Shown: positions 1 through 6,927, counted from the stretch's first letter. The stretch is 64,000 nt of DNA from Pseudomonas frederiksbergensis (GCF_003732275.1 NZ_MOBM01000006.1:358818-422817), one strand, 5' to 3'. A program made the numbers and translations. Notes: a model not told the origin generated them from the sequence alone.

Positions 1-2
1 TC

Positions 3-128
3 GTTACGCACTTCTTCCCGGTCGACCCGGACAAGCTGCCACTGCCTTTGGCGCCGCTTGAACATCCGTTCGTGATTCGCTTACCGGCCGAAGATGACGA
101 CAATCGAGAGCCGGTGAGCCATCTCTAG
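3..128 (+). CDS. 3' end of an unidentified gene (partial)
   Basis: An open frame enters from the left edge and ends at TAG 126-128, giving the last 41 residues of a protein. The visible part is rich in proline and leucine, then acidic (AEDDDNRE), and ends VSHL. No domain can be recognised in so short a tail. It converges on the oxidoreductase gene on the other strand, with a family-B palindrome filling the gap, which is a usual place for such repeats between convergent genes. Confidence 0.5.
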   Translation, partial: VTHFFPVDPDKLPLPLAPLEHPFVIRLPAEDDDNREPVSHL

Positions 129-141
129 GCATATGTTCATC

Positions 142-273
142 TGTGGCGAGGGAGCTTGCTCCCGCTGGAGGCCGAAGGACTCCCGATGCCATTAACCGCG
201 CTGTAGCTGATAGAGCGCGGTCACCGATTTTGCGTCTGCTTCACAGACGAACGGGAGCAAGCTCCCTCGCCAC
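142..273. repeat. REP-type inverted pair, family B
   Basis: The arm GTGGCGAGGGAGCTTGCTCC at the left end is repeated in reverse complement at the right end, about 130 bp apart. It lies between two convergent genes. The same pair occurs at 39328, 46242 and 62067. Confidence 0.85.
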
Positions 274-283
274 TAAGTCGCGG

Positions 284-1813
284 TCAGCCAACATCCCGAA
301 TCAGCCGCCAGGCCTCATCCACCGACAGCGGCTGTTTCATCCGTTCGGCAAGCATTGCCATAACCCGTTCCTGATCGCAGGCAACGGCCGCCGCCACCAC
401 GCCGTTTTTGCCAAACAGGCCGATAAACGGTGGATGGTCAGGGTCGCCCTTGAACTCGACCTCGTCCCAAGCCTCGGCGTGTCCGAGGTAGTCGTAGTTT
501 TTGCCGAAGTGCCAGGTCCAGAAATACGGCACGTCGAGGTAGCGCTCATCGCCGCCGAGCATATTCGCCGCCGCAATTCGCGCCTGTTGCTGGGCCAGTC
601 GCCAATGCTCGATCCGTTGCGGCTGGCCATTGAGCGGGAAGGTCGCAATGTCGCCGACGGCCCAGAGCCCGTCGGTCACACGCATTCCGCCATCGACCTT
701 CAATGACTGGTCTTTTTCTTTTGGCAAATCGGCAAACGGGGCCGTTGCCGGGGTGACGCCAATGCCGACCAACACCAGATCCGCCGGCAAGCGCTGACCG
801 TTATCCAGCAGCACCGCTTCGACCTTGCCTGTGCCTTCGATCTGCGCGGCCTCGCCATCGGTATGAAACACCACGCCATTAGCCTCGTGCAGGGCACGAA
901 TCGCTTTGCCGACGGCATCGCCGAATTGCGCCTCGAACGGGATGGCATGGCGGGCCAGGACAGTGACCTCCAGGCCGTACTGACGCAGGGATGAAGCGGA
1001 CTCCAGAGCAATGAAACTGTCGCCGACAATCACTGCCCGTTGACCGGGTTTGGCGGCTGAAAGAATCTGCTGCGCCTGTGCCTTCGAACGCAATACGAAT
1101 ACCTGCGGCAGATCGGCGCCGGGCAGCGGCAGAGACTTGGGTATGCCGCCGGTGGCGATCACGGCGCCGTCATAGCTCAACGATTGGCCATCAGACAGGC
1201 GCAGAGTCCGGTTCGGTGCATCCAGGCCCATCACATCGCTGTTTATCCGTTCAATGCGCTGTTCGCTGTAAAAACCTTCATCACGCAGTGGCGGGACTTC
1301 GTCGGGCGGCATCTCCCCGGCAATCACGAATTTGCTCAATACCGTCCGGTCGTAACCGGCCTCGGGCTCGCGGTCGATCAGCAACACCCGGCCACCGAAA
1401 CCTTTCTCTCGCAGCGCCGCCGCACAAGCCGTACCTGCGGCACCGGCACCGATGATCACAAAGGTTCGCTTATCGTCCGCCGGCGGGGTGCTCGCGGTGG
1501 GCATCGGCTGGTCATCGACCCAGACCTCATCGTCGCGGATTTCAAGCGGGTAGCGTCGCAGACTGTCCAGGGACGGTGGCTCGCATAACGCGCCGTCTTC
1601 GAGCCGGTACGCTGCCTTGTGCCACGGGCAGATCAGCCGTCCTTCACACAGCGCACCCTTGGCCAAGGGTGCCCCGGCGTGGGGACATTTGCCCTGATAG
1701 GCACGCAATTGATCGCCGAACCGCAGCAAGACGATTTTCGTCTTATCGATCCGGACTTCAAGGCCACGGTCTTGGGGCACATCGGCGAAACGGGCGACGC
1801 GATGCAGTGCCAT
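284..1813 (-). CDS. Rieske-FAD pyridine nucleotide-disulfide oxidoreductase (AIF-like)
   Basis: This 509-residue flavoprotein is fused to an N-terminal Rieske domain. The Rieske cluster ligands are visible as C43-x-H45 and C62-x2-H65 (CPHAGAPL and CPWH). A dinucleotide-binding motif GAGAAG follows at 122-127, and a second NAD(P)-binding region lies near the middle. The C-terminal part resembles the reductase C-terminal domain of ferredoxin reductases. The family includes AIF-like proteins and ring-dioxygenase ferredoxin reductases. It would move electrons from NAD(P)H through FAD to the 2Fe-2S centre or a partner protein. The physiological substrate cannot be told, because no oxygenase gene is adjacent. 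The start is ATG at 1813; the next gene diverges from it. Confidence 0.9.
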   Translation of the reverse strand: MALHRVARFADVPQDRGLEVRIDKTKIVLLRFGDQLRAYQGKCPHAGAPLAKGALCEGRLICPWHKAAYRLEDGALCEPPSLDSLRRYPLEIRDDEVWVDDQPMPTASTPPADDKRTFVIIGAGAAGTACAAALREKGFGGRVLLIDREPEAGYDRTVLSKFVIAGEMPPDEVPPLRDEGFYSEQRIERINSDVMGLDAPNRTLRLSDGQSLSYDGAVIATGGIPKSLPLPGADLPQVFVLRSKAQAQQILSAAKPGQRAVIVGDSFIALESASSLRQYGLEVTVLARHAIPFEAQFGDAVGKAIRALHEANGVVFHTDGEAAQIEGTGKVEAVLLDNGQRLPADLVLVGIGVTPATAPFADLPKEKDQSLKVDGGMRVTDGLWAVGDIATFPLNGQPQRIEHWRLAQQQARIAAANMLGGDERYLDVPYFWTWHFGKNYDYLGHAEAWDEVEFKGDPDHPPFIGLFGKNGVVAAAVACDQERVMAMLAERMKQPLSVDEAWRLIRDVG

Positions 1814-1952
1814 GATCGATCTCCAGACAGGTGTTTCACTTAGGAGTTTGGCGCCTTTTCCGAGGTTCAGCCAATTCCTGCTGCCACCGCACGAACGGTC
1901 CGGCTATAGTTTGCCAGCCGACCACGGCCCCACCCGCACAAGGTGCTCCGGT

Positions 1953-2513
1953 ATGACCCGATTGACCTCTTTGAACCCTTGGCTGGCGGCCGTTGCAGTC
2001 GCCCTTTGCGTGCAGTTTCCGGCGCAGGCCCAGGAGCGTTTCACCCTCAGCATTCCCGGTGTTTCGGACAATCGCCTGTTCACGTCAGCGGCGGCCAGCG
2101 ATGCCAGCGGTTGCGGCGGCAAGAACCAGTCCCCGGCCTTGAGCTGGAACGCGGGCCCCCCGGGCACCCTCAGCTATGCCATCGTCATGCACGACCCGGA
2201 CGGCCAGAAGGGCTTGGGCGTCGATCACTGGATTCATTACGGCATCAAGGCCGCGACGCGTCAGATCCCGGCCGGTGTCGGCGCCAAATCCGCCCTCGAA
2301 GGCGTGGGCGGCACCAACATCAAAGGCACCACCGGTTACATTGGCCCTTGCCCGCCCATTGGCGATAGCTCTCATCACTACATCATCCAGCTTTACGCCC
2401 TGGACCTGGCGCCAGACGCCTTGCCTGCCGGTCTGACCCGCGCGCAGCTGATGGAACAGATCAAAGGCCATGTGCTGAAAAACAGCAGCGTGGTGCGGCG
2501 TTATCACCGCTAA
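1953..2513 (+). CDS. YbhB/YbcL family Raf kinase inhibitor-like (PEBP) protein, exported
   Basis: A 186-residue protein starting at ATG 1953. The frame is open further upstream, but this start gives a clean signal peptide (hydrophobic stretch ending AQA-QE around residues 26-28). The body carries PEBP-family signatures: a pocket region with SPALSW and the motif HDPDG, followed by DHWIHY. Bacterial members bind small anionic or phospholipid-like ligands, but few have a proven role. The signal peptide places it in the periplasm. It is a single gene, 88 bp before the VWA lipoprotein gene. Confidence 0.88.
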   Translation: MTRLTSLNPWLAAVAVALCVQFPAQAQERFTLSIPGVSDNRLFTSAAASDASGCGGKNQSPALSWNAGPPGTLSYAIVMHDPDGQKGLGVDHWIHYGIKAATRQIPAGVGAKSALEGVGGTNIKGTTGYIGPCPPIGDSSHHYIIQLYALDLAPDALPAGLTRAQLMEQIKGHVLKNSSVVRRYHR

Positions 2514-2600
2514 AGATTTTTCCTGGTGAGTTAACCCGAACCTGCCGGGCTGTCCGTCTCAGAGGATGAATGAGTCAATTTCCTCCTGAGGTCAGCCCCC

Positions 2601-4349
2601 ATGTCCCTCCCTCTGCACTACCTCCGCCCGGCCGCCCAGGGTTTCGCCGCCGGGTTATTGCTGGCCATTGCCGGTTGCGGCGCTTCATCCACGCCAGATT
2701 CTGCGACGGACGCCTCTGAGACAGACAGCCCGGCAGCGGTTGCGCCACCGGTTCAAGGTGCGCTGAAAACTGAAGCGTTGGCGCGCGAGGCGGTCATGGC
2801 AGACACCGCGCAGGCCAAGCGCAACGCGCGACCAGCACCCTCGGCCGCTTTCGCACCCATGCCGGCCGGTGAAGCTTATCCACAGGGCTATCGGGACGAG
2901 CAGCGGGAGCAATATCAGGCGCTGGCCGATAACCCGATCCACAGCGTGACTGAGGCGCCGGTCTCGACCTTCAGTGCCGATGTCGACACGGGCGCTTACG
3001 CTAACGTCCGGCGCTTGCTCAATCAGGGGCGTTTGCCTCCCGAAGGGGCGGTGCGGCTGGAAGAAATGGTCAATTACTTCCCCTACGATTACGCCTTGCC
3101 CACCGATGGCTCGCCGTTCGGCGTGACCACCGAACTGGCGCCGTCGCCCTGGAACCCGCATACCCGTTTGTTGCGGATAGGCATCAAGGCATCTGATCGC
3201 GCCGTGGCGGAGCTGGCCCCGGCGAATCTGGTGTTTCTGGTGGACGTGTCCGGCTCCATGGACCGGCGCGAAGGCTTGCCCATGGTCAAAAGCACGCTGA
3301 AATTGCTGGTCGATCAATTGCGCGAGCAGGACCGGGTTTCGCTGGTGGTATATGCCGGAGAATCTCGTGTGGTGCTGGAGCCGACTTCCGGACGGGAAAA
3401 AGCGAAAATTCGTACCGCCATCGATCAATTGACCGCAGGCGGCTCGACCGCCGGCGCATCGGGTATCGAACTGGCCTATCAAATGGCGCAACAGGCGTTT
3501 ATCCCCAAAGGCATCAACCGCATCCTGCTGGCCACCGACGGTGACTTCAACGTCGGCATTAGCGACTTCGACAGCCTCAAGCAAATGGCTGTGGATAAAC
3601 GCAAAACCGGCGTCTCTCTGACCACCCTGGGTTTTGGTGTGGATAACTACAATGAACACCTGATGGAGCAACTGGCCGATGCTGGCGACGGCAACTACGC
3701 CTACATCGACAATCTGCGTGAGGCGCGCAAAGTACTGGTGGATCAGCTCGGTTCGACCCTCGCAGTAGTGGCGAAAAACGTGAAGCTGCAGGTGGAGTTC
3801 AACCCGGCGCAGGTCAGCGAATATCGGCTGCTGGGCTATGAGAATCGCGCCTTGAAGCGTGAGGATTTCAGCAACGACAAAGTCGACGCCGGAGAAATCG
3901 GCGCAGGGCATACGGTGACAGCGTTGTATGAAATTGTGCCCAAGGGTGAGAAGGGCTGGCTGGAACCGCTGCGCTATGGCAATCCTGGGGCCGATGTTTC
4001 CGCAAAAACCGGAGAATTGGCGATGCTGCGAGTGCGTTATCAGTTGCCTGAAGGTGGGAGCAGTCGCTTGATCGAGCGGCCAATCTTGAGTGGTGAGGCC
4101 GGCAAACTCTCGGCAGCCAGCAATGATCTGCGCTTTGCCGCTGCCGTCGCTGCCTCTTCCCAGCAACTCAAGGACGGGCGTTATACCGGTAATTTCAGCC
4201 TCAAGGACACCGAAACCCTGGCCCGTGGCGCACGGGGTGATGATCAATTCGGCCTGCGCAGTGAATTCGTGCAATTGGTGGAGTTGGCGCAGAGCCTGCG
4301 AACCCCGACCGCTTCGAATCAACAGCCCAACGACAACCGGATAGAGTGA
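2601..4349 (+). CDS. von Willebrand factor type A domain lipoprotein (YfbK-like)
   Basis: A 582-residue protein with a lipoprotein signal peptide ending in the lipobox LAIAGC near residue 26. A conserved N-terminal segment (FSADVDTGAYANVRR) is followed by a VWA domain whose metal-binding MIDAS motif is intact: D215-x-S217-x-S219, with the second part at T312-D313. The C-terminal region matches the DUF3520 part of this family. Such proteins are predicted to be membrane-anchored, metal-dependent binding proteins. The stop codon overlaps the region upstream of the ECF sigma gene, so the three genes 2601-5562 look like one operon, and the lipoprotein may act in or respond to the signal handled by the sigma/anti-sigma pair. 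That role is inference. Confidence 0.9.
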   Translation: MSLPLHYLRPAAQGFAAGLLLAIAGCGASSTPDSATDASETDSPAAVAPPVQGALKTEALAREAVMADTAQAKRNARPAPSAAFAPMPAGEAYPQGYRDEQREQYQALADNPIHSVTEAPVSTFSADVDTGAYANVRRLLNQGRLPPEGAVRLEEMVNYFPYDYALPTDGSPFGVTTELAPSPWNPHTRLLRIGIKASDRAVAELAPANLVFLVDVSGSMDRREGLPMVKSTLKLLVDQLREQDRVSLVVYAGESRVVLEPTSGREKAKIRTAIDQLTAGGSTAGASGIELAYQMAQQAFIPKGINRILLATDGDFNVGISDFDSLKQMAVDKRKTGVSLTTLGFGVDNYNEHLMEQLADAGDGNYAYIDNLREARKVLVDQLGSTLAVVAKNVKLQVEFNPAQVSEYRLLGYENRALKREDFSNDKVDAGEIGAGHTVTALYEIVPKGEKGWLEPLRYGNPGADVSAKTGELAMLRVRYQLPEGGSSRLIERPILSGEAGKLSAASNDLRFAAAVAASSQQLKDGRYTGNFSLKDTETLARGARGDDQFGLRSEFVQLVELAQSLRTPTASNQQPNDNRIE

Positions 4350-4366
4350 AAGAGGCCAGCGCTGAC

Positions 4367-4948
4367 ATGTCCGATTCTGCAATCAGCTCAGCCGCCAGCA
4401 GCGACGAATCGCTGCTGGCGCGCTACCGCTCCGGCGACGGGCCGGCGTTCGAGGTTTTGTACGCCCGTCATCGCCAGGGTCTTTATCGATTCCTTCTCGG
4501 CCTCAGCGGCAAACCCGAATTGGCCGAAGAGGTGTATCAGGAAACCTGGCTGAGCCTGATCCGCAGCACCAGTCAGCCACAAGGCCGGGCGAACTTTCGT
4601 ACCTGGCTCTACCAGATTGCCCGCAACCGACTGATCGATCACTGGCGCAAACACGGAATCCACAACCCCTTGCACGACAGCTATGACGAACAATCCCATG
4701 CCCTGATCGATGACGCGGCCGACCCCGAACAACTGCTGAGCCTGAGCCGCGACGGTCAGCGCCTCGAAGCCGCCCTGCAAACTCTCCCCGCCGACCAGCG
4801 CGAAGTGTTCCTGCTGCGCGCCCACGGCGACCTCGACCTGCCGCAGATCGCCACCCTCACCGAAACACCGCTGGAAACCGTCAAGAGTCGCTTGCGCTAC
4901 GCCCAGCAAAAACTGCGTCGGCTGCTGGCCGAGGAGGTACTGACATGA
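4367..4948 (+). CDS. ECF-type RNA polymerase sigma factor
   Basis: A 193-residue sigma-70 family protein with region 2 (ARYRSGDGPAFEVLYARH to FRTWLYQIARNRLIDHWR) and region 4 (LPADQREVFLLRAHG, then LPQIATLTETPLETVKSRL). There is no region 3, which is typical of the extracytoplasmic-function class. ATG 4367 is preferred, with AGAGG about 12 nt upstream. A GTG at 4346 overlaps the previous stop and is the alternative. The gene sits between a VWA lipoprotein gene and a membrane protein gene that overlaps its stop by ATGA, the usual sigma/anti-sigma arrangement. Confidence 0.9.
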   Translation: MSDSAISSAASSDESLLARYRSGDGPAFEVLYARHRQGLYRFLLGLSGKPELAEEVYQETWLSLIRSTSQPQGRANFRTWLYQIARNRLIDHWRKHGIHNPLHDSYDEQSHALIDDAADPEQLLSLSRDGQRLEAALQTLPADQREVFLLRAHGDLDLPQIATLTETPLETVKSRLRYAQQKLRRLLAEEVLT

Positions 4949-5562
4949 CTGACGCCCGACAAACACCGCCATCGCCTGACGATGAAGTTCTCAAGCATTT
5001 TCGCGACCACGCAACCGGCGAACCACCGGCGCATCTCGACGCCTTCGTCTTGGCCACAGCGCACCGCGAAGCCCCACCGAAGCCGAACCTGTGGCAACGA
5101 TGGCTCCGCGCCTGCCAGCAACCCCGCTGGCAAGTGGCGTTCGCCAGCCTCGTCGGCGTGGCCCTGATGCTGGCGCTGGTACAACGCACGCCGGAACAAC
5201 TGCCGAGTTATGACTTCGCCCCTGCGCCCAAAGCGTCCGCCCCGGCCGCCAAACCGGAAGCCGCTGCTCGCTCCCAGGTTGCACCGACCGGCGCTTTATC
5301 TGCCCCCGCACCTGCTGCGCCCATGACGGAGTTCTCGGCACCGATGCAGCGCGAGTCGATCAATAGCGAAATGGCTGACGAAGCAAAAATCAGCAAACGC
5401 TTAGCCGCGCCGGCCAAGTCACTGGATGATCAATTACGTGAAGTGATACACCTGCAAGATACCGGTCAAACCCAAGCCGCCGAGGCGCTGCTGGCGACAT
5501 TGCACAAGCGCTTCCCCAAGGAAAACCTCACCGCAAAACTCAAGGATTTGCAGAAGAAATGA
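4945..5562 (+). CDS. Single-pass membrane protein, probable anti-sigma factor
   Basis: A 205-residue protein with an N-terminal cytosolic region of about 60 residues, one membrane segment (around residues 62-80, VAFASLVGVALMLALV) and a periplasmic part rich in Ala and Pro, ending in a helical basic tail. The start codon overlaps the sigma gene stop (ATGA, 4945-4948), so the two are translationally coupled. The topology and coupling are those of anti-sigma factors. I do not see the HxxxCxxC zinc motif of the ZAS class, so the family is unclear and the function is inferred from position. Confidence 0.7.
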   Translation: MTDARQTPPSPDDEVLKHFRDHATGEPPAHLDAFVLATAHREAPPKPNLWQRWLRACQQPRWQVAFASLVGVALMLALVQRTPEQLPSYDFAPAPKASAPAAKPEAAARSQVAPTGALSAPAPAAPMTEFSAPMQRESINSEMADEAKISKRLAAPAKSLDDQLREVIHLQDTGQTQAAEALLATLHKRFPKENLTAKLKDLQKK

Positions 5563-5643
5563 GGTGAACAGCGGTCGGCAAATTTGGCATCGACACCCGA
5601 AAGCGCGCACTATCGGCCTATAGCCGATGCGTTGGAGGATGCC

Positions 5644-5850
5644 GTGGCACAAAAAATCGACCGCATCGCCCAAATGCTCAACTGCCCGGTGAAGGGTGAG
5701 GAATTGCGGCGGGCAGTGACTGAGAGTCGTAAGGAGTTTCTTCTGGCGAAGCAGGCAGAAGAAGCGCTTGAGGAAGACGTTCTTGATGATGAAGTGGTCG
5801 AGGACGAAGAGGATGATGATTACGACGAGTTTGACTGGACGACAGAATGA
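5644..5850 (+). CDS. Small acidic protein, unknown function
   Basis: A 68-residue protein starting at GTG 5644 with GGAGG at 5634-5638. The first 45 residues look helical and amphipathic (AQKIDRIAQMLNCPVKGEEL). The last 25 are almost entirely Asp and Glu with a terminal DWTTE. It overlaps the next gene by ATGA (5847-5850). An acidic small protein coupled to a basic-N-terminus partner resembles toxin-antitoxin or binding-partner pairs, but no known family is recognisable and no toxin fold is visible. Confidence 0.6.
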   Translation: MAQKIDRIAQMLNCPVKGEELRRAVTESRKEFLLAKQAEEALEEDVLDDEVVEDEEDDDYDEFDWTTE

Positions 5851-6065
5851 AAAAACCGCTTCGGCGACCCGTTGCCGTTCCCAACCATAACCATCCTGCT
5901 GCTCACCCCTTGCCGCATACGGCCTATCAGCAACGAGCCGTAGTAATACGTGAGTCTATTGGCGTCAGCCGTAATGACCCACGTCCGGCTATTCCTGCCG
6001 AAACACTATTTGCCGAGCTTGATGCGCTCATTGATGAGGTTGAAGCAGAGCGTAGCCGCCCTTGA
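5847..6065 (+). CDS. Small protein, unknown function, coupled to the preceding gene
   Basis: A 72-residue protein. The N-terminus is basic and rich in Pro and His (KKPLRRPVAVPNHNHPAAH). The C-terminus is an acidic helix (LFAELDALIDEVEAERSRP). It starts inside the stop of the 68-residue acidic gene and is followed 12 bp later by a strong terminator, so the two form a closed two-gene unit. The C-terminal helix resembles the toxin-contacting tails of some antitoxins, but this is only an impression. Confidence 0.55.
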   Translation: MKKPLRRPVAVPNHNHPAAHPLPHTAYQQRAVVIRESIGVSRNDPRPAIPAETLFAELDALIDEVEAERSRP

Positions 6066-6077
6066 AAACACTCACTT

Positions 6078-6117
6078 AAAAATTGCAGGCCCCGAAAAAT
6101 CGGGGCCTGCAATTTTT
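6078..6117. terminator. Bidirectional intrinsic terminator
   Basis: A perfect hairpin has arms AAAAATTGCAGGCCCCG and CGGGGCCTGCAATTTTT around a short A-rich loop. T-runs are present on both strands. It serves the two small plus-strand genes and the convergent DUF3077-type gene. Confidence 0.93.
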
Positions 6118-6130
6118 GGGTGAGTTGCCG

Positions 6131-6424
6131 CTATTCTGCGGCTTGTTGCGTCGTCGACTGCGGTGGTCGCGTCAAAACTTTCACCACATCATCAATCACA
6201 GCCTTACCCATCGCCGTCAAATAGTGCGCGGCCCAAGCATGGCGGTCGGTGTCTTTTGCGTAGGCAGCATCCTCGGCAAACGATTTGGCCAGGAACAACA
6301 GGTCAGATGCCTGCGCTAACGCTTCGCTGATGGGCACACCACCATTCACTCGAAACAGCGGTTCAACAGAGCCGTAGTGGAAGGGTGTGAAGCCGATGGT
6401 TTTCAGTTCAGATTGGTCAGTCAT
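6131..6424 (-). CDS. DUF3077-type small protein under C4-like RNA control
   Basis: A 97-residue soluble protein of the DUF3077/DUF6124 type common in Pseudomonas. It shows a conserved helical core (ISEALAQASDLLFLAKS, then HYLTAMGKAVIDDV). ATG 6424 is chosen because GGAGGTGA lies 4-11 nt upstream. The start is buried in the end of a 32-codon leader ORF, so translation is probably coupled to it. The biochemical role of the family is unknown. The leader carries a complete C4-type antisense RNA module (described separately). It is distantly similar to the protein at 38584-38940, which has the same leader plan. Confidence 0.8.
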   Translation of the reverse strand: MTDQSELKTIGFTPFHYGSVEPLFRVNGGVPISEALAQASDLLFLAKSFAEDAAYAKDTDRHAWAAHYLTAMGKAVIDDVVKVLTRPPQSTTQQAAE

Positions 6425-6515
6425 TGTCACCTCCATTGGCGGAGGCGCGGTGGAAGCGTGATTCAATACAGCGTTGAGGGGTGAACCGAATTTCGTACGG
6501 ATTTACATTGCGCAT
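6417..6515 (-). CDS. Leader ORF of 32 codons, coupled to the DUF3077-type gene
   Basis: Starting at ATG 6515, with AAGGAG about 8 nt upstream, 32 codons run to TGA 6419-6417, overlapping the start of the DUF3077-type gene. The peptide begins MRNVNPYEIRFTPQRC and resembles nothing I know. Its Shine-Dalgarno lies in the 3' arm of a hairpin (6521-6539). The position is equivalent to icd in the P1/P7 c4-icd-ant operon, where a small ORF controlled by the antisense RNA is translationally coupled to the effector gene. That comparison is inference. Confidence 0.55.
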   Translation of the reverse strand: MRNVNPYEIRFTPQRCIESRFHRASANGGDND

Positions 6516-6520
6516 GGTCT

Positions 6521-6539
6521 AGCTCCTTGACGAGGAACT
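6521..6539 (-). promoter_or_regulatory. Shine-Dalgarno-sequestering hairpin, locus 1
   Basis: On the minus strand AGTTCCT pairs with AGGAGCT across a five-base loop, burying the AAGGAG ribosome site of the leader ORF. An equivalent hairpin sits in front of the second C4-like gene (38949-38967). Confidence 0.65.
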
Positions 6540-6547
6540 GCCACTTT

Positions 6548-6563
6548 TTCGTTACCAAGCGAA
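6548..6563 (-). promoter_or_regulatory. Target hairpin C, locus 1 (8-nt loop)
   Basis: On the minus strand TTCG, loop CTTGGTAA, CGAA. The loop is identical to that of hairpin A (6712-6727). Seven of its bases are complementary to a free strand of the C4-like RNA at 6568-6644. Confidence 0.75.
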
Positions 6564-6567
6564 TGGG

Positions 6568-6644
6568 TGGCAGCTGTGCGCAGGTTGGTAAACCGGGAGT
6601 CAAGGAATCCGGCACGCCCGAAGACGTCCCACGCACAGCCGCCA
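6568..6644 (-). ncRNA. C4/CI-type antisense RNA, locus 1
   Basis: A 77-nt structured element. The closing stem TGGCGGCTGTGCG pairs with CGCACAGCTGCCA (13 pairs, one G-U). Inside are a short hairpin with a TTCG loop (ACGTC/GGCGT), a CCGG/CCGG hairpin, and a free segment CGG-TTTACCAA-CC. TTACCAA in this segment is complementary to the loops of hairpins A and C. The P1/P7 C4 RNA is the same size class and has a comparable plan. In P4, the CI RNA likewise carries one sequence complementary to two flanking target sites. The match to the second locus, with compensating changes, is the main support. Confidence 0.75.
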
Positions 6645-6663
6645 TAACTCAAAATTGCGGGCA

Positions 6664-6695
6664 TAAAAAAACGCCTGCAAATCTAATGGGGGCGC
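6664..6695 (-). terminator. Terminator-like hairpin inside the leader, locus 1
   Basis: On the minus strand GCGCC and GGCGT can pair around a 15-nt loop, followed directly by seven Ts. It lies between target hairpin A and the antisense RNA, as at locus 2 (39088-39111). Read-through could depend on the state of hairpin A. Confidence 0.5.
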
Positions 6696-6711
6696 TGTTG
6701 CGCTCAACTCT

Positions 6712-6727
6712 CGGGTTACCAAGCCCG
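6712..6727 (-). promoter_or_regulatory. Target hairpin A, locus 1 (8-nt loop)
   Basis: On the minus strand CGGG, loop CTTGGTAA, CCCG. It is preceded by another hairpin (GTCGCTG/CAGCGAC, 6728-6747). The loop is complementary over seven bases to the antisense RNA encoded downstream. A weak sigma-70-like TTGCAG with ATACCC about 16 nt later lies upstream (near 6755-6785). Confidence 0.7.
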
Positions 6728-6871
6728 GTCGCTGAATTGGCAGCGACGGCAGAAGGGTATCGTGCAGGCTGATCTCCTGCAACCTCGGATATTGGGTGAA
6801 TGGCAACGGCGATTGTCAGAGCACCAGTTGCCGCTGACTACCCAAGAACTACCCAAGAAATGTACGAAGGC

Positions 6872-6900
6872 CGGCACGCGTCTGACACTGACGCGTGCCG
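6872..6900. repeat. Perfect 11-bp hairpin
   Basis: The arms CGGCACGCGTC and GACGCGTGCCG enclose a 7-nt loop. It abuts a second perfect hairpin (6901-6927). There is no T-run, so it is not an ordinary terminator. Confidence 0.85.
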
Positions 6901-6927
6901 CAGTTGTAAACCTTTAGTTTACAACTG
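6901..6927. promoter_or_regulatory. Perfect 11-bp dyad, possible operator
   Basis: The arms CAGTTGTAAAC and GTTTACAACTG are separated by CTTTA. The AT-rich TGTAAAC-N5-GTTTACA symmetry looks like a regulator-binding site. It lies 71 bp before the gene at 6998, which is the head of the hicAB unit, so autoregulation is possible but unproven. Confidence 0.5.

Noticed and set aside
2685..4382. 565-codon open frame antisense to the VWA gene
   Set aside because: The VWA protein on the plus strand has an intact lipobox and MIDAS motif; the antisense product is low-complexity and without motifs.
6463..6645. 60-codon minus-strand frame through the C4-like RNA (starts MAAVRGTSSG)
   Set aside because: It resembles the open frame across the second RNA (MVAVRRAPSG), but the likeness is explained by conservation of the RNA stems. 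There is no ribosome site, and substitutions follow base pairing, not codons.
6527..6772. Plus-strand frame across the same C4-like region
   Set aside because: Its similarity to the equivalent frame at 38870-39088 again follows the RNA stems. No ribosome site or conserved stop.
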